Assembly: GCA_963714325.1 (NCBI GenBank)
Contig: CAVQOB010000011.1
Span: 39,747-103,746 of the forward strand
Source: CAVQOB01 sp963714325
Lineage (GTDB): Bacteria; Pseudomonadota; Alphaproteobacteria; Rhizobiales; Hyphomicrobiaceae
Reading direction: 5' to 3'
DNA length: 64,000 nt
Shown: positions 35,567 through 45,557 of the stretch, piece after piece
Layout of the letters: the number at the start of each line of letters is the position of its first letter
Numbering within the stretch: position 1 is the first letter of the stretch
Translations under genes and position numbers: made by a program
Notes under the pieces: model-generated
The model's database searches: none
What the model was told of the DNA's origin: nothing
What the model saw: the letters and a program-made list of their open reading frames with translations, nothing else

Positions 35567-36352
35567 TCAATGCGCCGTCGCTCGCTGGTGTCCGCGCCGC
35601 AACAGCCACCCCAGCGCCACCACGAACAGCGCGCCCGCCGCGGCTGCGCCGTGCTTCAATAGCGGGATCGCTTCCAAAGCCAGCGGCACCTTGGGATCAG
35701 CGACCCGCAACCACGATTTGTCAAAACCACTGATCAGGCCGATCACACCGGGATCGCTGACGATCAATTCGCCGGCGATCCAGCCGAGCAACGCGGCACC
35801 CGCCCAGACGAGCACAGGCAGCTTGTTCAGCAGCCACATGACGAGCGTCGCGCCGAAAATAATCAGCGGCATCGACGTTGCGAGGCCAATCAGAATGAGC
35901 GACCAGTTGCCTTTTGCCGCGGCCGCGATGGCGACAACATTATCGAGGCTCATCACCAGGTCGGCGATAGCGATGGTCTGCACCGCGCCCCAGACGCTGC
36001 TGGAGGCGTGCACATCCTTCTCTTCGCCATCCTCAACCAGCAGTTTGATTGCGATCCAGAACAGCAGCAGGCTGCCGATCAACATCAACCATGGGTACGT
36101 CAGGAGCTGCGTGGCCACGACCGTAAAGGCGATGCGCATGACAATTGCGACGAGAGCGCCGAGAATAATGCCCCATTTGCGCTGCGATGGTGGCAACGAG
36201 CGGCAGGCCAGCGCGATCACCACTGCATTATCGCCTGACAGGATCAGGTTGATCAGCATGATCTGGCCGAGCGCTGGCCAGAACTCGACCGGGTTCATCC
36301 CGCCCATCAAATTGCCCATCCAGGATGTGGCGAGCGCCAACAGATCAGACAT
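35567..36352 (-). CDS. TerC/Alx-family integral membrane protein
   Basis: 261 aa with about seven helices and the paired TerC motifs LINLILSGDNAVVIALACRSL (near 32) and IADLVMSLDNVVAIAAAA (near 128), each with the conserved Asp-Asn. TerC relatives export manganese or load it onto exoenzymes, and some confer tellurite resistance. A gggggaagg ribosome-binding site precedes the ATG. No Mn riboswitch could be recognised in the 36353-36600 leader. Confidence 0.85.
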   Translation of the reverse strand: MSDLLALATSWMGNLMGGMNPVEFWPALGQIMLINLILSGDNAVVIALACRSLPPSQRKWGIILGALVAIVMRIAFTVVATQLLTYPWLMLIGSLLLFWIAIKLLVEDGEEKDVHASSSVWGAVQTIAIADLVMSLDNVVAIAAAAKGNWSLILIGLATSMPLIIFGATLVMWLLNKLPVLVWAGAALLGWIAGELIVSDPGVIGLISGFDKSWLRVADPKVPLALEAIPLLKHGAAAAGALFVVALGWLLRRGHQRATAH

Positions 36353-36591
36353 GTCCTTCCCCCTTTGGCTACATTGTTAATGTTCGGAACGACAACGACC
36401 ACCAATAGCGGTGAAATCGCTACCTACATGCATTCTTCCATGATCGGGGCCGCTTATATCGGCGGCACCAGTCACATGTATAGGCCGTAACGGGCGGCAA
36501 CTCCTGTTACGCCCCGGCGCGCATCCGCGGGGCCACAGCGCAGGCGTCATCACCGACCCAGGCTCTCGACAGCGTGCGCGAGTTTGGCATA

Positions 36592-36601
36592 TGGTATACC
36601 A
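36592..36601. promoter_or_regulatory. GntR-type operator TGGTATACCA upstream of fdhB
   Basis: A perfect 10-bp palindrome 104 bp before the fdhB start. It matches the two sites in the gntR/tctA gap and so links formate dehydrogenase to the oxalate regulator. It is the only feature seen in the 352-bp gap 36353-36704. Confidence 0.6.
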
Positions 36602-36704
36602 GAACGGTCCGTTGCTTGTCGACCACTCCGACACGAGGGTTTCGAAGGGCTGGCCAACCGCACCGGCTCAGCAGTCATGCCGCCGTCGGTCGTAGGAGAG
36701 CATT

Positions 36705-38424
36705 TTGAGCGCATCGACATCGTCGCCGGGATCCAAGCAAGCAGGTGGCCGGCGCATCCATCCCGGCGCCGGACGGCGCGCGGCGTCGCTCCACCCCAAA
36801 GGCCGCGTGCTGCGGCAGGACGAGTTAGAGTCCGTCCGCGCGACCATCGGCGTTGGCCCCTATGAACGTCCGCTGCTGATCGAATATCTCCACAAGATCC
36901 AGGATCGTTTTGGCCATCTGTCGGCCGGGCACATGCAAGGTCTCGCCGACTTGATGCGTCTGCCGATGGCGGAGGTCTACGAAGTCGCAACGTTCTACGC
37001 CCACTTCGACGTCATCGGCGACGGGGAAACCGCACCAGCCAAGATCACCATCCGCGTCTGCGACAGCCTCTCGTGCATGTTGGCCGGCGCGGAAACACTG
37101 CTTGCCGAGTTGCAAGCAGAAGCGATGCCCGATGTCCGCGTCGTCCGCGCACCGTGCGTCGGCTCCTGCCATACCGCGCCCGCCGTCCATGTCGGCCACC
37201 ATCACGTCGATCACGCGACGTTCGCCAAGGTCAAAGATTTGGCCCTCACCGCCGACACGCATGCACACATGCCGCAGTATCAAAATTACGAGGCCTACAC
37301 GGCGGCCGGCGGATATGACGTTCTCAAAGCCTGTCTCTCCGGCGCCCGATCCGTCGACGCGACGATCGCCACGCTGTCTGACGGCGGCTTGCGCGGTCTT
37401 GGCGGCGCTGGATTCCCGACGGGCCGCAAATGGTCGCTGGTGCGCGCCGAAAAAGGCCCGCGTCTGATGGCCGTCAACGGCGACGAAGGCGAACCCGGCA
37501 CCTTCAAAGATCGCCATTATCTTGAACGCCGCCCGCACCAGTTCCTCGAAGGCATGCTGATCGCCGCCTGGGCCGTCGAGGCAACCGACGTCTACATCTA
37601 TATGCGCGACGAGTATCAGGCGGTATTGGCAATCCTCACCGCCGAGATCGCGAAAATCGAGCAAGCCGGCCTCGCCAAGCAGACCCGTATTCACGTACGG
37701 CGCGGTGCCGGCGCCTACATCTGCGGCGAAGAAAGCGCGATGATCGAAAGCATCGAAGGCAAACGCGGATTGCCGCGCCATCGCCCGCCCTATGTCGCGC
37801 AAGTCGGCATCTTCAATCGCCCGACGCTCGTCAACAACATCGAGACGCTCTATTGGATCCCGCAGATCCTCGGCGAGAGGCGCCGATTGGTTCGCGAGCC
37901 AAGGCAAGAACGGCGGTAAGGGGCTGCGCTCCTACTCCGTGTCCGGCCGCGTCCAGAACGCCGGCGTTATTCTGACGGCCGCTGGATCAACGGCTGAAGA
38001 ACTCATCGCTCTGTGCGGCGGCATGGCCGACGGCCACACCTTCAAAGGCTACCTTCCCGGCGGCGCGTCCGGCGGCATTCTCCCAGCGTCGATGGCCAAC
38101 ATCCCGCTCGACTTCGGCCAACTCGAGAAGCACGGCTCCTTCGTCGGCTCGCACGCCGTCGTCATCCTGTCCGACAAGGACGACATGAAAGCAGTGGCCC
38201 TCAACCTGATGAAGTTCTTCGAGGACGAAAGCTGCGGCCAGTGCACACCCTGCCGCAACGGCACCGAGAAAGCCGTCGCGCTGATGGCATCCGGCAAGTG
38301 GGACAAGGCCCTGCTCGGCGATCTCGCGCAAGTCATGGCCGACGCCTCCATCTGCGGCCTCGGCCAAGCCGCACCGAACCCGATCCGTTCCGTCATCAAG
38401 TATTTCCCGGAGGATGTCAGCTAG
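36705..38424 (+). pseudogene. fdhB: NAD-dependent formate dehydrogenase beta subunit (NuoE-NuoF fusion), one frameshift
   Basis: About 573 codons resembling Methylobacterium Fdh1B. The NuoE part has its [2Fe-2S] cysteines in VCDSLSCMLAG and VRAPCVGSCH. The NuoF part has the FMN/NADH loop GGLRGLGGAGFPTGRKW, the NGDEGEPGTFKDR loop and the [4Fe-4S] motif ESCGQCTPCRNG. One extra base near 37877 (LGE then GADWFASQGKNGG) breaks the frame after about 390 codons; the length of 573 codons plus one base agrees. The start is a TTG at 36705 behind taggagag. It passes electrons from formate to NAD. Confidence 0.88.
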
Positions 38425-38473
38425 TGTTCTGGAACCACCACCAGCATTCTACCACAACGCGCAGCCCATCAAT

Positions 38474-38502
38474 CGTCATGGCCGCGAAGGCGGCCATGAC
38501 GA
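38474..38502. repeat. Third GGCCGC...GCGGCC REP-like palindrome
   Basis: cgtcatggccgcgaaggcggccatgacga is palindromic around gcgaagg and matches the arms at 4166-4312. It sits between fdhB and the 63-aa ORF. Confidence 0.7.
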
Positions 38503-38553
38503 AGTTGATTCGATACGCCAGGTTCAAGCACTGAACAAGGAACGCGGCTGACG

Positions 38554-38745
38554 ATGCTGAAAGACGAGGCCAAACGGGAAATCGTCAAACTATGGCGAGC
38601 TTGGGATCAGAAGACAGGAAAATTTTCCGTCGATGGTCAGTTGTTCCATGCTTGGCTCCGCGAGCATCATTCAAATCTACTGAAATTCAATTCTGCGGGT
38701 GATCAATGGCAGGTCATCAGTGGTTGGATCCAAAATACCGACTGA
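38554..38745 (+). CDS. Small hypothetical protein between fdhB and fdhA (63 aa)
   Basis: The ATG at 38554 is preceded by aaggaacgcgg. The product is soluble and mixed-charge with many tryptophans (KLWRAWDQKTGKF, AWLREHH, WQVISGWIQNTD). It reads in the operon direction and ends 15 bp before fdhA. No known domain. By position it might help FDH assembly or metal insertion, but nothing in the sequence proves this. Confidence 0.6.
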   Translation: MLKDEAKREIVKLWRAWDQKTGKFSVDGQLFHAWLREHHSNLLKFNSAGDQWQVISGWIQNTD

Positions 38746-38760
38746 GAAAGTTATGAACCC

Positions 38761-41540
38761 ATGACCAAGATCACATTCGAACTCGATGGCCGCCGGTCGA
38801 AGCCGAGGCCGGTGAAACGATCTGGCAGGTGGCGCAGCGTCACGGCACCAAGATCCCGCATCTGTGCTGGCATGATGCGCCCGGCTATCGCGCCGACGGC
38901 AACTGCCGCGCCTGCATGGTCGAGGTCGAAGGCGAGCGCGTGCTCGCCGCCTCCTGCCAACGCAAATGTGCGTCCGGCATGAAAGTGAAAACCGGCTCCG
39001 AACGCGCGAAGAAATCCCGCGAGATGGTTTTCGAACTGCTGATCGCCGATCAACCGGCGCGCGACGACAGCCATGACTCCAAGTCCAAGTTCTGGAACTG
39101 GGTCGACGCCATGGGCGTCAAACCGGTGTCGCGACTGCCGAAAGCCGATCGCCCCGCCTCCGACCAAACCCACACCGCCATCTCCGTCAATCTCGATGCC
39201 TGCATCAATTGCGGTCTCTGCGTCCGCGCCTGCCGCGAAGTGCAGATGAACGACGTCATCGGCATGGCCTATCGCGGTGCTGGCTCCAAAGTCGTGTTCG
39301 ACTTCGACAAAGGTATGGGTGACTCAACCTGCGTCGCGTGCGGCGAATGCGTGCAGGTCTGCCCGACCGGCGCACTGATGGAATCATCCCTGCTCGACAG
39401 GAAGACGCAAAAGCGCGTCGCGTTTGAAACCAAGAGCGTCGACACGCTCTGCCCCTATTGCGGCGTCGGCTGCCAGACAACCGCCCACGTCAAAGACGAC
39501 AAGATCCTCTACGTCGACGGCCGCGATGGCCCCGCCAATAACAACCGTCTCTGCGTCAAGGGCCGCTTCGGCTTCGACTACATCCACCACGCCGACCGCT
39601 TGACCAAGCCGTTGATCCGCCGCGACGGCGTCGCCAAAGACGCCAACATGGACCTCAAGCGCGAAGACATGTCGAAAGTGTTCCGCGAAGCAACATGGGA
39701 AGAAGCGCTCACGCGGGCCGCTGGCGGTCTCAAATCGATCCACGCCAAGCACGGCGGCGACGCGCTCGCCGGTTTCGGCTCGGCCAAGGGCTCCAACGAA
39801 GAAGCCTATCTGTTCCAGAAGTTCATCCGTCAGGGCTTCGGCACCAACAACGTCGACCATTGCACGCGGCTGTGCCACGCCTCGTCGGTCGCAGCCCTCA
39901 TGGAAGGCATCAACTCCGGCGCCGTTACCGCGCCCTTCACTGCCGCAAAGGATAGCGATTGCATCATCGTCATCGGCGCGCGTCCCGCTGAGAACCATCC
40001 CGTCGCCGCGACGTTCCTCAAGAACGCCGCCAAGCGTGGCGCGAAGCTGATCGTCATGGATCCGCGCGGGCAGAACCAGGGGCTTGCGCGCTATGCCAGC
40101 CACATTCTGCAATTCAACCCGGCCGCGACGTCGCCCTGCTCAATGCGATGTTGCATGTCATCATCAATGATGGCCTCGCCGACGTGCAGTATATCCAGGC
40201 CATGACCGAAGGCTTCGACGCGCTGAAAGCCAGCGTGCAAGACTTCGCGCCGGAGAAGATGGAAGGCCTCTGCGGCATCCCCGCGGCGACGATCCGCGAA
40301 GTCGCGCATCTCTACGCCCGCTCGGAACGCTCGATCATCTTCTGGGGCATGGGCATCTCCCAGCACACGCACGGCACCGACAATGCGCGCTGCCTGATCG
40401 CACTTGCCCTCGTTACCGGCCAGACCGGGCGTCCCGGCACCGGCCTCCATCCTTTGCGCGGGCAGAACAACGTGCAGGGCGCTTCGGACGCCGGCCTCAT
40501 TCCGATGTTCCTGCCGGACTATCGCAGCGTCGAAGATGCGAGCATCCGCAGCGAATACGACGCGTTCTGGGGCACGACGCTGGCGCCGAAACGCGGATTG
40601 ACCGTCGTCGAGATCATGGGCGCGATCCATGACGACAAGATCAAGGGCATGTATGTGATGGGTGAAAACCCCGCGATGTCCGATCCGGATGTGCAGCACG
40701 CCCGCGAAGCGTTGGCGCATCTCGAACATCTCGTCGTGCAAGACATCTTCCTTACGGAAACGGCGTGGCACGCCGACGTCGATCCTGCCTGCAACGGCGC
40801 ACGCTGAAAAATGGGGCACCTTCACGAATACCAACCGCCAGATCCAGATCGGCCGGCCTGTTGTGCCGCCGCCCGGCGAAGCGCGCCAGGACTGGATGCT
40901 GATCCAGGAATTGGCCCAGCGCATCGGTCTGCCGTGGACCTACAAGGATGTTTCCGAGGTCTTCACCGAGATGACGAAAGTCATGCCATCGCTTGCCAAC
41001 ATCAACTGGGCTCGCCTCGTCGCCGAAGATTGCGTCACCTATCCCTGTGATGCGCCCGATCAACCTGGCGCCGAGATCATCTTCTCGCAAGTCTTCCCGA
41101 CCGTATCGGGGCGGGCGAAAATTGTACCGGCACAACTGCGCGCCCCCGACGAGGAGCCCGATGCCGAGTATCCGATGGTGCTCACGACCGGTCGCCTGCT
41201 CGAACACTGGCACACCGGCTCCATGACACGGCGCGCTTCGAGCCTCGATAGCCTCGAGCCGGAAGCCTTCACCGCCCTTAACCCGCGCGAACTCGAGCGT
41301 CTCGGCATCAGGCCCGGCGATAGCGTGACCGTTTCGACGCGACGCGGCGCGATCACACTGAAGGTGCGCAGCGATCGCGACGTCGCCGAAGGCATGATCT
41401 TCATTCCCTTCGCCTTCGCCGAAGCGCCGGCCAACATGCTGACCAACCCGCAGCTTGATCCGATGGGCAAAATTCCGGAGTTTAAATTCTGCGCGGCAAA
41501 GATCGAGAAGGTACTCGCAGCTGCAGAAGCAGCTGAATAA
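38761..41540 (+). pseudogene. fdhA: NAD-dependent W/Mo formate dehydrogenase alpha subunit, three frameshifts
   Basis: About 926 codons resembling Methylobacterium Fdh1A; oxidises formate to CO2. An N-terminal NuoG-like part carries [2Fe-2S] (HLCWHDAPGYRADGNCRAC) and [4Fe-4S] motifs (CINCGLCVRACREV; CVACGECVQVCPTG; CPYCGVGC). The bis-pterin domain carries HCTRLCHASSVA, with Cys (not Sec) as the metal ligand followed by the catalytic His. Lesions: a missing base near 38795 (TFELDG then VEAEAGETIWQ); a missing G in a G run near 40121 (QFNP then GRDVALLNAML); an extra base near 40780 (HADV then ILPATAHAEKWG). Net length fits -1-1+1. All key residues survive, so sequencing error is plausible. Confidence 0.88.
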
Positions 41541-42266
41541 GGCTTGGCTTCGCGCAATGTGGCGCGGACAAGGCGAAATGCACGCTACCGCACCAGACGT
41601 CGCGCAAGTGCCACGCTGCGCCGTCGTGACTATTCTCCCGCGCGGCGATTGACATCAAAGCCTGCAACTCACGCGCGCGGCCAACATGCACCACTTTACG
41701 TTGATGTTCGCCGTTGGTACTGCGTGGCTATGCGGCACCCGCAGATGTGTTGCGTTACGCCAACCGCAACAATGCCTTTGCGACGAAACAGTAAGTCTTT
41801 CCGACCTGTGTGCGACCGGCGCTTTTTGATTGTCATCGAACCGTCATTTGGACTACTCCCGCGGTCCTGGCGCCCGCTGCGGGAGGCCCCGGAGCGATCC
41901 GGCCAACAGCGGCGCCAAATGCGGCGATCACTTGGACGACGACGCTCATGCGATTGAGCGCTCCGAAGTCCGGGATTGCCTAGGCAGCCGGACACTATGA
42001 GGGGTCCTTCGGGGCGCCGGCTGCCATGAAGCGGGGGTACTTGCTGTCGGTTCCAGGGTGTCAAAACCTGGGGCCGGCAGTTTTCTTTTTGGGCACGCGC
42101 TAACCGCACGGCTTTGCGAACAAGTGCTGCTCCGCATCGGACAACTCGCAATTCTTGCCGCCGCTTGACGGGCATGCCAGAACCGTCCCAGGGCAAGCGA
42201 ACAACACGTGCCGAAATTGTGGGCGCGCACTGGGTCAAACGACTGGGTTGTCGGGGATTTTTGCAT
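41541..42266. other. Long gap without a supported gene, containing a candidate sRNA
   Basis: Open frames here have arginine-rich, shadow-like composition and no ribosome-binding sites. The notable structure is a hairpin (ggcagccgg 41983-41991 with ccggctgcc 42017-42025) followed by a terminator at 42044-42090. Confidence 0.5.
42044..42090 (+). terminator. Terminator about 500 bp downstream of fdhA, possible sRNA end
   Basis: Stem ctgtcggttccagg (42044-42057) pairs with cctggggccggcag (42067-42080) using some G-U pairs, then ttttcttttt. It is too far from fdhA to be its ordinary terminator, so it may end a small RNA or a long 3' UTR. Confidence 0.6.
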
Positions 42267-43235
42267 ATGTTCGTTCAGTCGCGTTTTGTTGGCTGTCGCA
42301 TGAGTGGCGCCCTGCCACTGATCAGCATGATGGCCGGGCTTTTGACACTCGCCGTCCCCGCCGACGCCCGCGAGGCCTGCGCCGGCGCCTTTCACAACGC
42401 CCTGACGACAATCCGCTCGGAGCGCGCGCCATCGCTGTCCGGGCTACCGCAGCGGCTCAGCACCATCGACGCATCGTGGCCGGGCCGCTGGTTGTTTGCC
42501 GGCGGAATAGCAATTCCGGCCAAGCGAAACAACGCTGCCGTCAAACCGACTATCGCGCAGAGCGCACCTGCCGCAACCACCGAAACCGACCCCACTGACG
42601 ACGAACGCCGGGTCGCAGGTTTCCTCGGTGAGTTCGTCGAAGCACGCGGCGCGTTGCCCGAGTTTGGCCCGAACGGCAAATGGACCTGGCTGCTGACCAA
42701 GGCGTCGAGCGAGCTCCGCGGTTACATGGGCCAAACCTTGCATCCCGCCTTGTGCACGGGTGCGCCGGAAATGATGGACTTTTACAATACCGAGTTCAGC
42801 CGTCTGAAACGGCGCAGCGACGACGCCCAAGAGATGGCCGCCAGCGCGCGTGAGATCCTCGCGTATCGCCACAAGACTTGGCAGGCGACGATTGCAACCA
42901 CGGACACTGTGAAGCCCACCCCGCAACCGATGCTGACCATGATCAAGGCCGTTGCCGACTGGATCTTAAACAGCAGCGGCGCCGATGCGGTCGCCGTCGA
43001 AGCAAATATCCTAGCGGCACTCGCCCAGACCAAAGCGTCGTTGCCGGGCGAAGGCGCATCCGGCAAGTCGACACCATATCAGTATCGCGCGGCCCTGGCC
43101 CTTCTGCGCGCCTTAGAACTGGCCGTGTATGCGGAGCTGGTCGTCGAGCGCTATCAACCGCTGAATGTCGGTCTGTTCGCAACGACGGGGGATATCCGGA
43201 CGGCGCACAACCGCAGCTGCACCTGCGCCGAGTAG
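42267..43235 (+). CDS. Exported protein of unknown function (322 aa)
   Basis: The ATG at 42267 (or 42300) leads into a signal sequence (MSGALPLISMMAGLLTLAVPADA). The mature part is helical with a few cysteines (CTGAPEMMDFYNTEF near 200; CTCAE at the end) and a segment QYRAALALLRALELAVYAELV near 285. No recognised domain. It is followed by a CoA-transferase operon but differs from it in type; the link is unclear. Confidence 0.65.
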   Translation: MFVQSRFVGCRMSGALPLISMMAGLLTLAVPADAREACAGAFHNALTTIRSERAPSLSGLPQRLSTIDASWPGRWLFAGGIAIPAKRNNAAVKPTIAQSAPAATTETDPTDDERRVAGFLGEFVEARGALPEFGPNGKWTWLLTKASSELRGYMGQTLHPALCTGAPEMMDFYNTEFSRLKRRSDDAQEMAASAREILAYRHKTWQATIATTDTVKPTPQPMLTMIKAVADWILNSSGADAVAVEANILAALAQTKASLPGEGASGKSTPYQYRAALALLRALELAVYAELVVERYQPLNVGLFATTGDIRTAHNRSCTCAE

Positions 43236-43308
43236 GCCTGACGCAAAATCCGCTGTGCGCGCGTGGAATTTGGCCTACACTGCGGCGCCGATCCTAGGGA
43301 CCCGCGCG

Positions 43309-44148
43309 ATGGATAATTCTGCCCCACCAGTGCTCTCGCCAGCCGCCCTCGCCGCGCTCATTCCGAATGGCGCCAAGATAGCGCTTCCGCCGGATTACTC
43401 GGGCTGTGCCATGACGGCTGTGACGGAACTCATGCGGCGCCCCGTGCGCGATCTGCACATCGTCGCGGTGCCAGCCGGCGGATTTCAAGTCGATCAACTG
43501 ATTGGCGCGGGCTGCGTCGCGCGCGTCGAAGCGGCAGCGGTGACGTTGAGCGAACATGGTCTGGCACCACGCTTCACCGCCGCCATCAAAGCCGGCACGA
43601 TCGAGATTTGGGACGCCACCTGCCCAGCGCTGCAAGCGGGATTGCAGGCGGCGGAAAAAGGCATTCCGTTCATTCCGCTGCGCGGCATCATCGGCTCGGA
43701 CTTGTTGCGTGTCCGCCCGGATTGGAAAGTCATCCAGAACCCGCTGGCTGAAAGCGGCGTCGATGATCCGATCGTCGTCCTCCCCGCCATTCGCCCGGAT
43801 GTCAGCCTGTTCCACGCCGCGAAGGCCGACCGCTTCGGCAACGTCTGGATCGGCGTGCGCCGCGAACTGATGCTGATGGCGCACGCCTCAAAAGCCACCT
43901 ACGTCACCGTCGAGCGCATCGACGAGTCCGCGAATTTCCTCGCCGATCCAGCGCTCGCCGCCGGCACTATCCCAGCGTTGTATATCTCGGCCCTCGCCGC
44001 AGCACCACACGGCGCCGATCCCATTGGCCTCGCGGGCGCCTATCCCGCCAACGCTACGCGTCTCGCCGCCTACGCCGCCGCCGCGCGCACCGATGCCGGC
44101 TTCAAGGCGTGGCTCGACGCAGAGCTCGCTGCGCACGTTCCCGCATGA
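43309..44148 (+). CDS. CoA-transferase alpha subunit (GctA/IpdA-like)
   Basis: 279 aa of family I CoA-transferases, alpha chain: IPNGAKIALPPDYSGCAMTAV (near 17), AVTLSEHGLAPRFTAAI (near 79), GIPFIPLRGIIGSDLL (near 122) and DVSLFHAAKADRFGNVWIG (near 165). It acts with the beta chain encoded next to move CoA between acyl-CoA and a dicarboxylic or ring-derived acid; glutaconate CoA-transferase and IpdAB are the nearest well-known types. Substrate unknown. The start at 43309 gives a proper N-terminus; the longer frame overlaps the previous gene. Confidence 0.8.
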   Translation: MDNSAPPVLSPAALAALIPNGAKIALPPDYSGCAMTAVTELMRRPVRDLHIVAVPAGGFQVDQLIGAGCVARVEAAAVTLSEHGLAPRFTAAIKAGTIEIWDATCPALQAGLQAAEKGIPFIPLRGIIGSDLLRVRPDWKVIQNPLAESGVDDPIVVLPAIRPDVSLFHAAKADRFGNVWIGVRRELMLMAHASKATYVTVERIDESANFLADPALAAGTIPALYISALAAAPHGADPIGLAGAYPANATRLAAYAAAARTDAGFKAWLDAELAAHVPA

Positions 44149-44900
44149 CGCGCGCGATCAAGCCAGCCGAGATCATGATCACGGCCATTGCCGCCATGCT
44201 GCGCGATCTCCGTCACATCGCGGTTGGCGCGCAGTCGCCCATTCCGGGATCGGCCGGCCTGTTGGCGCGCGCGCAATCGGGCGGAAAAATCCGCGTCTCG
44301 GTGCTCGGCTCCCAGCACCACAACGCCTTCACCGACGGCGGCCGCGAGTTGTTCGATTGCGCGGGGCAAGGCCGCATCGACGCGTTCTTTCTCTCCGGCG
44401 GACAGATCGATGGGGCAGCCAACATCAATCTCGTCGGCACCGGCGACATCGCGGACTATCCCCGCAGCGCGCAACGCTTTCCCGGCAGCTTCGGCTCGGC
44501 CTATCTCTATTTCGTGGTGCCGCGCGTCATCCTGTTCCGCGAAGAACACACGCCGCGCGTGCTGGTCGAGAAAGTTGATTTTATATCAGCACCCGGCACC
44601 AGCCCCGCCAACGTCTACCGTCCCGGCGGGCCCACGGCCCTCGTCACTCGTCTCTGCGTCTTTGCGTTCGACAAGGCGCGCGCGCGGTTCACGCTGCAGT
44701 CCACCCATCCCGGCGTCAGCGCATCCGACGTCAAAGCCGCGACCGGCTTCGACTACGACACGCCGAGCTCCGTCCCAACAACACCCGGCCCGGACGCACA
44801 AACGCTCGCACTGCTGCGCGGCGAAGTGGCCAATGCCGTCGCCGAGACATATCCAGCGTTTGCGCAGAGGACGTGGGGTGGAGATCACGGCCGTTCGTGA
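44145..44900 (+). CDS. CoA-transferase beta subunit (GctB/IpdB-like)
   Basis: 251 aa, with its ATG overlapping the alpha-subunit stop (ATGA). It carries the beta-chain features: HIAVGAQSPIPGSAGLLARAQ (near 25), a GRIDAFFLSGGQIDGAANINLVGTGD loop (near 76) and SAYLYFVVPRVILFREEHTPR (near 120). The usual beta-chain glutamate nucleophile is not evident. IpdB-type members likewise lack it and act as hydrolases, so a C-C hydrolase role should be considered. Confidence 0.75.
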   Translation: MTRAIKPAEIMITAIAAMLRDLRHIAVGAQSPIPGSAGLLARAQSGGKIRVSVLGSQHHNAFTDGGRELFDCAGQGRIDAFFLSGGQIDGAANINLVGTGDIADYPRSAQRFPGSFGSAYLYFVVPRVILFREEHTPRVLVEKVDFISAPGTSPANVYRPGGPTALVTRLCVFAFDKARARFTLQSTHPGVSASDVKAATGFDYDTPSSVPTTPGPDAQTLALLRGEVANAVAETYPAFAQRTWGGDHGRS

Positions 44901-44960
44901 TGAGTTGGATGGTCTGCGGCATCACTTGCAAATCCAAGCACCGCTTCAACGACTTTGCCT

Positions 44961-45398
44961 CTACTTAGGCGATCCTGCTTCTTTACCCTTTAAAATTGAA
45001 ACAGGCAGTTTTGGGTTCTGGGTGCCACCCGGCACATGCGCGACCTTAAAGCCGTTTTTGGCAAGCAAAGCAGCGGCAGCTTCTGAACGACCACCCGCAC
45101 AACAAACCACTAAGACAGTCTCGCTTCTCGCTCTGGCGGAAGCAAGTGCCTTATTGGCGCGAACTTTGCTCATGAAGACATCATGTGCCATCTGGCGACC
45201 ATCCGGGTCGGCTGGCCCCAAATCGAACCCTACTCGCGCGGTTGTCCTGTTGAGGCTTCGGCTCTCGTCGCAGTCTCCTGCCATGCGAACATCCAATACT
45301 GGCCCCTTGTGAGTGCGTACGAACTCGCGAAGCACCGATGCTTCGATAGGCCTGACGCCTGATTTGTCTTGCGCGGCAATCGGGTGAGGGAAAGACAA
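44961..45398 (-). CDS. Rhodanese-like domain protein
   Basis: 145 aa: PIEASVLREFVRTHKGPVLDVRMAGDCDESRS at the start and the active-site loop VCCAGGRSEAAAALLAKNGF (Cys near 101), then VAHVPGG. It transfers sulfane sulfur or acts in thiol chemistry. The gene begins after a hydrophobic stretch in another frame, so an N-terminal signal peptide may have been lost by a frame error. The gap 45399-45557 shows no other feature. Confidence 0.6.
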   Translation of the reverse strand: MSFPHPIAAQDKSGVRPIEASVLREFVRTHKGPVLDVRMAGDCDESRSLNRTTARVGFDLGPADPDGRQMAHDVFMSKVRANKALASARARSETVLVVCCAGGRSEAAAALLAKNGFKVAHVPGGTQNPKLPVSILKGKEAGSPK

Positions 45399-45557
45399 TT
45401 AAATCGTAGCCGCCGCCGCCAACAACGGAATAAATCTCATCTGCTGAGCCTCCCAAGAAAATAGGACTGCATTACATTTCGCTGTGCCTTCGAGGCATCA
45501 TTCGGGCAGCTCAATTCCAATTCGAATGAGCGGCTGACGAAAGTGTAACGGCGCTGT

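Noticed and set aside
36353..36600. Manganese (yybP-ykoY) riboswitch before the TerC gene
   Set aside because: A bulged hairpin exists, but the conserved loop sequences of the class could not be found.
41541..42266. Protein genes in the gap after fdhA
   Set aside because: Candidate frames are arginine-rich with no start signals and look like noise.
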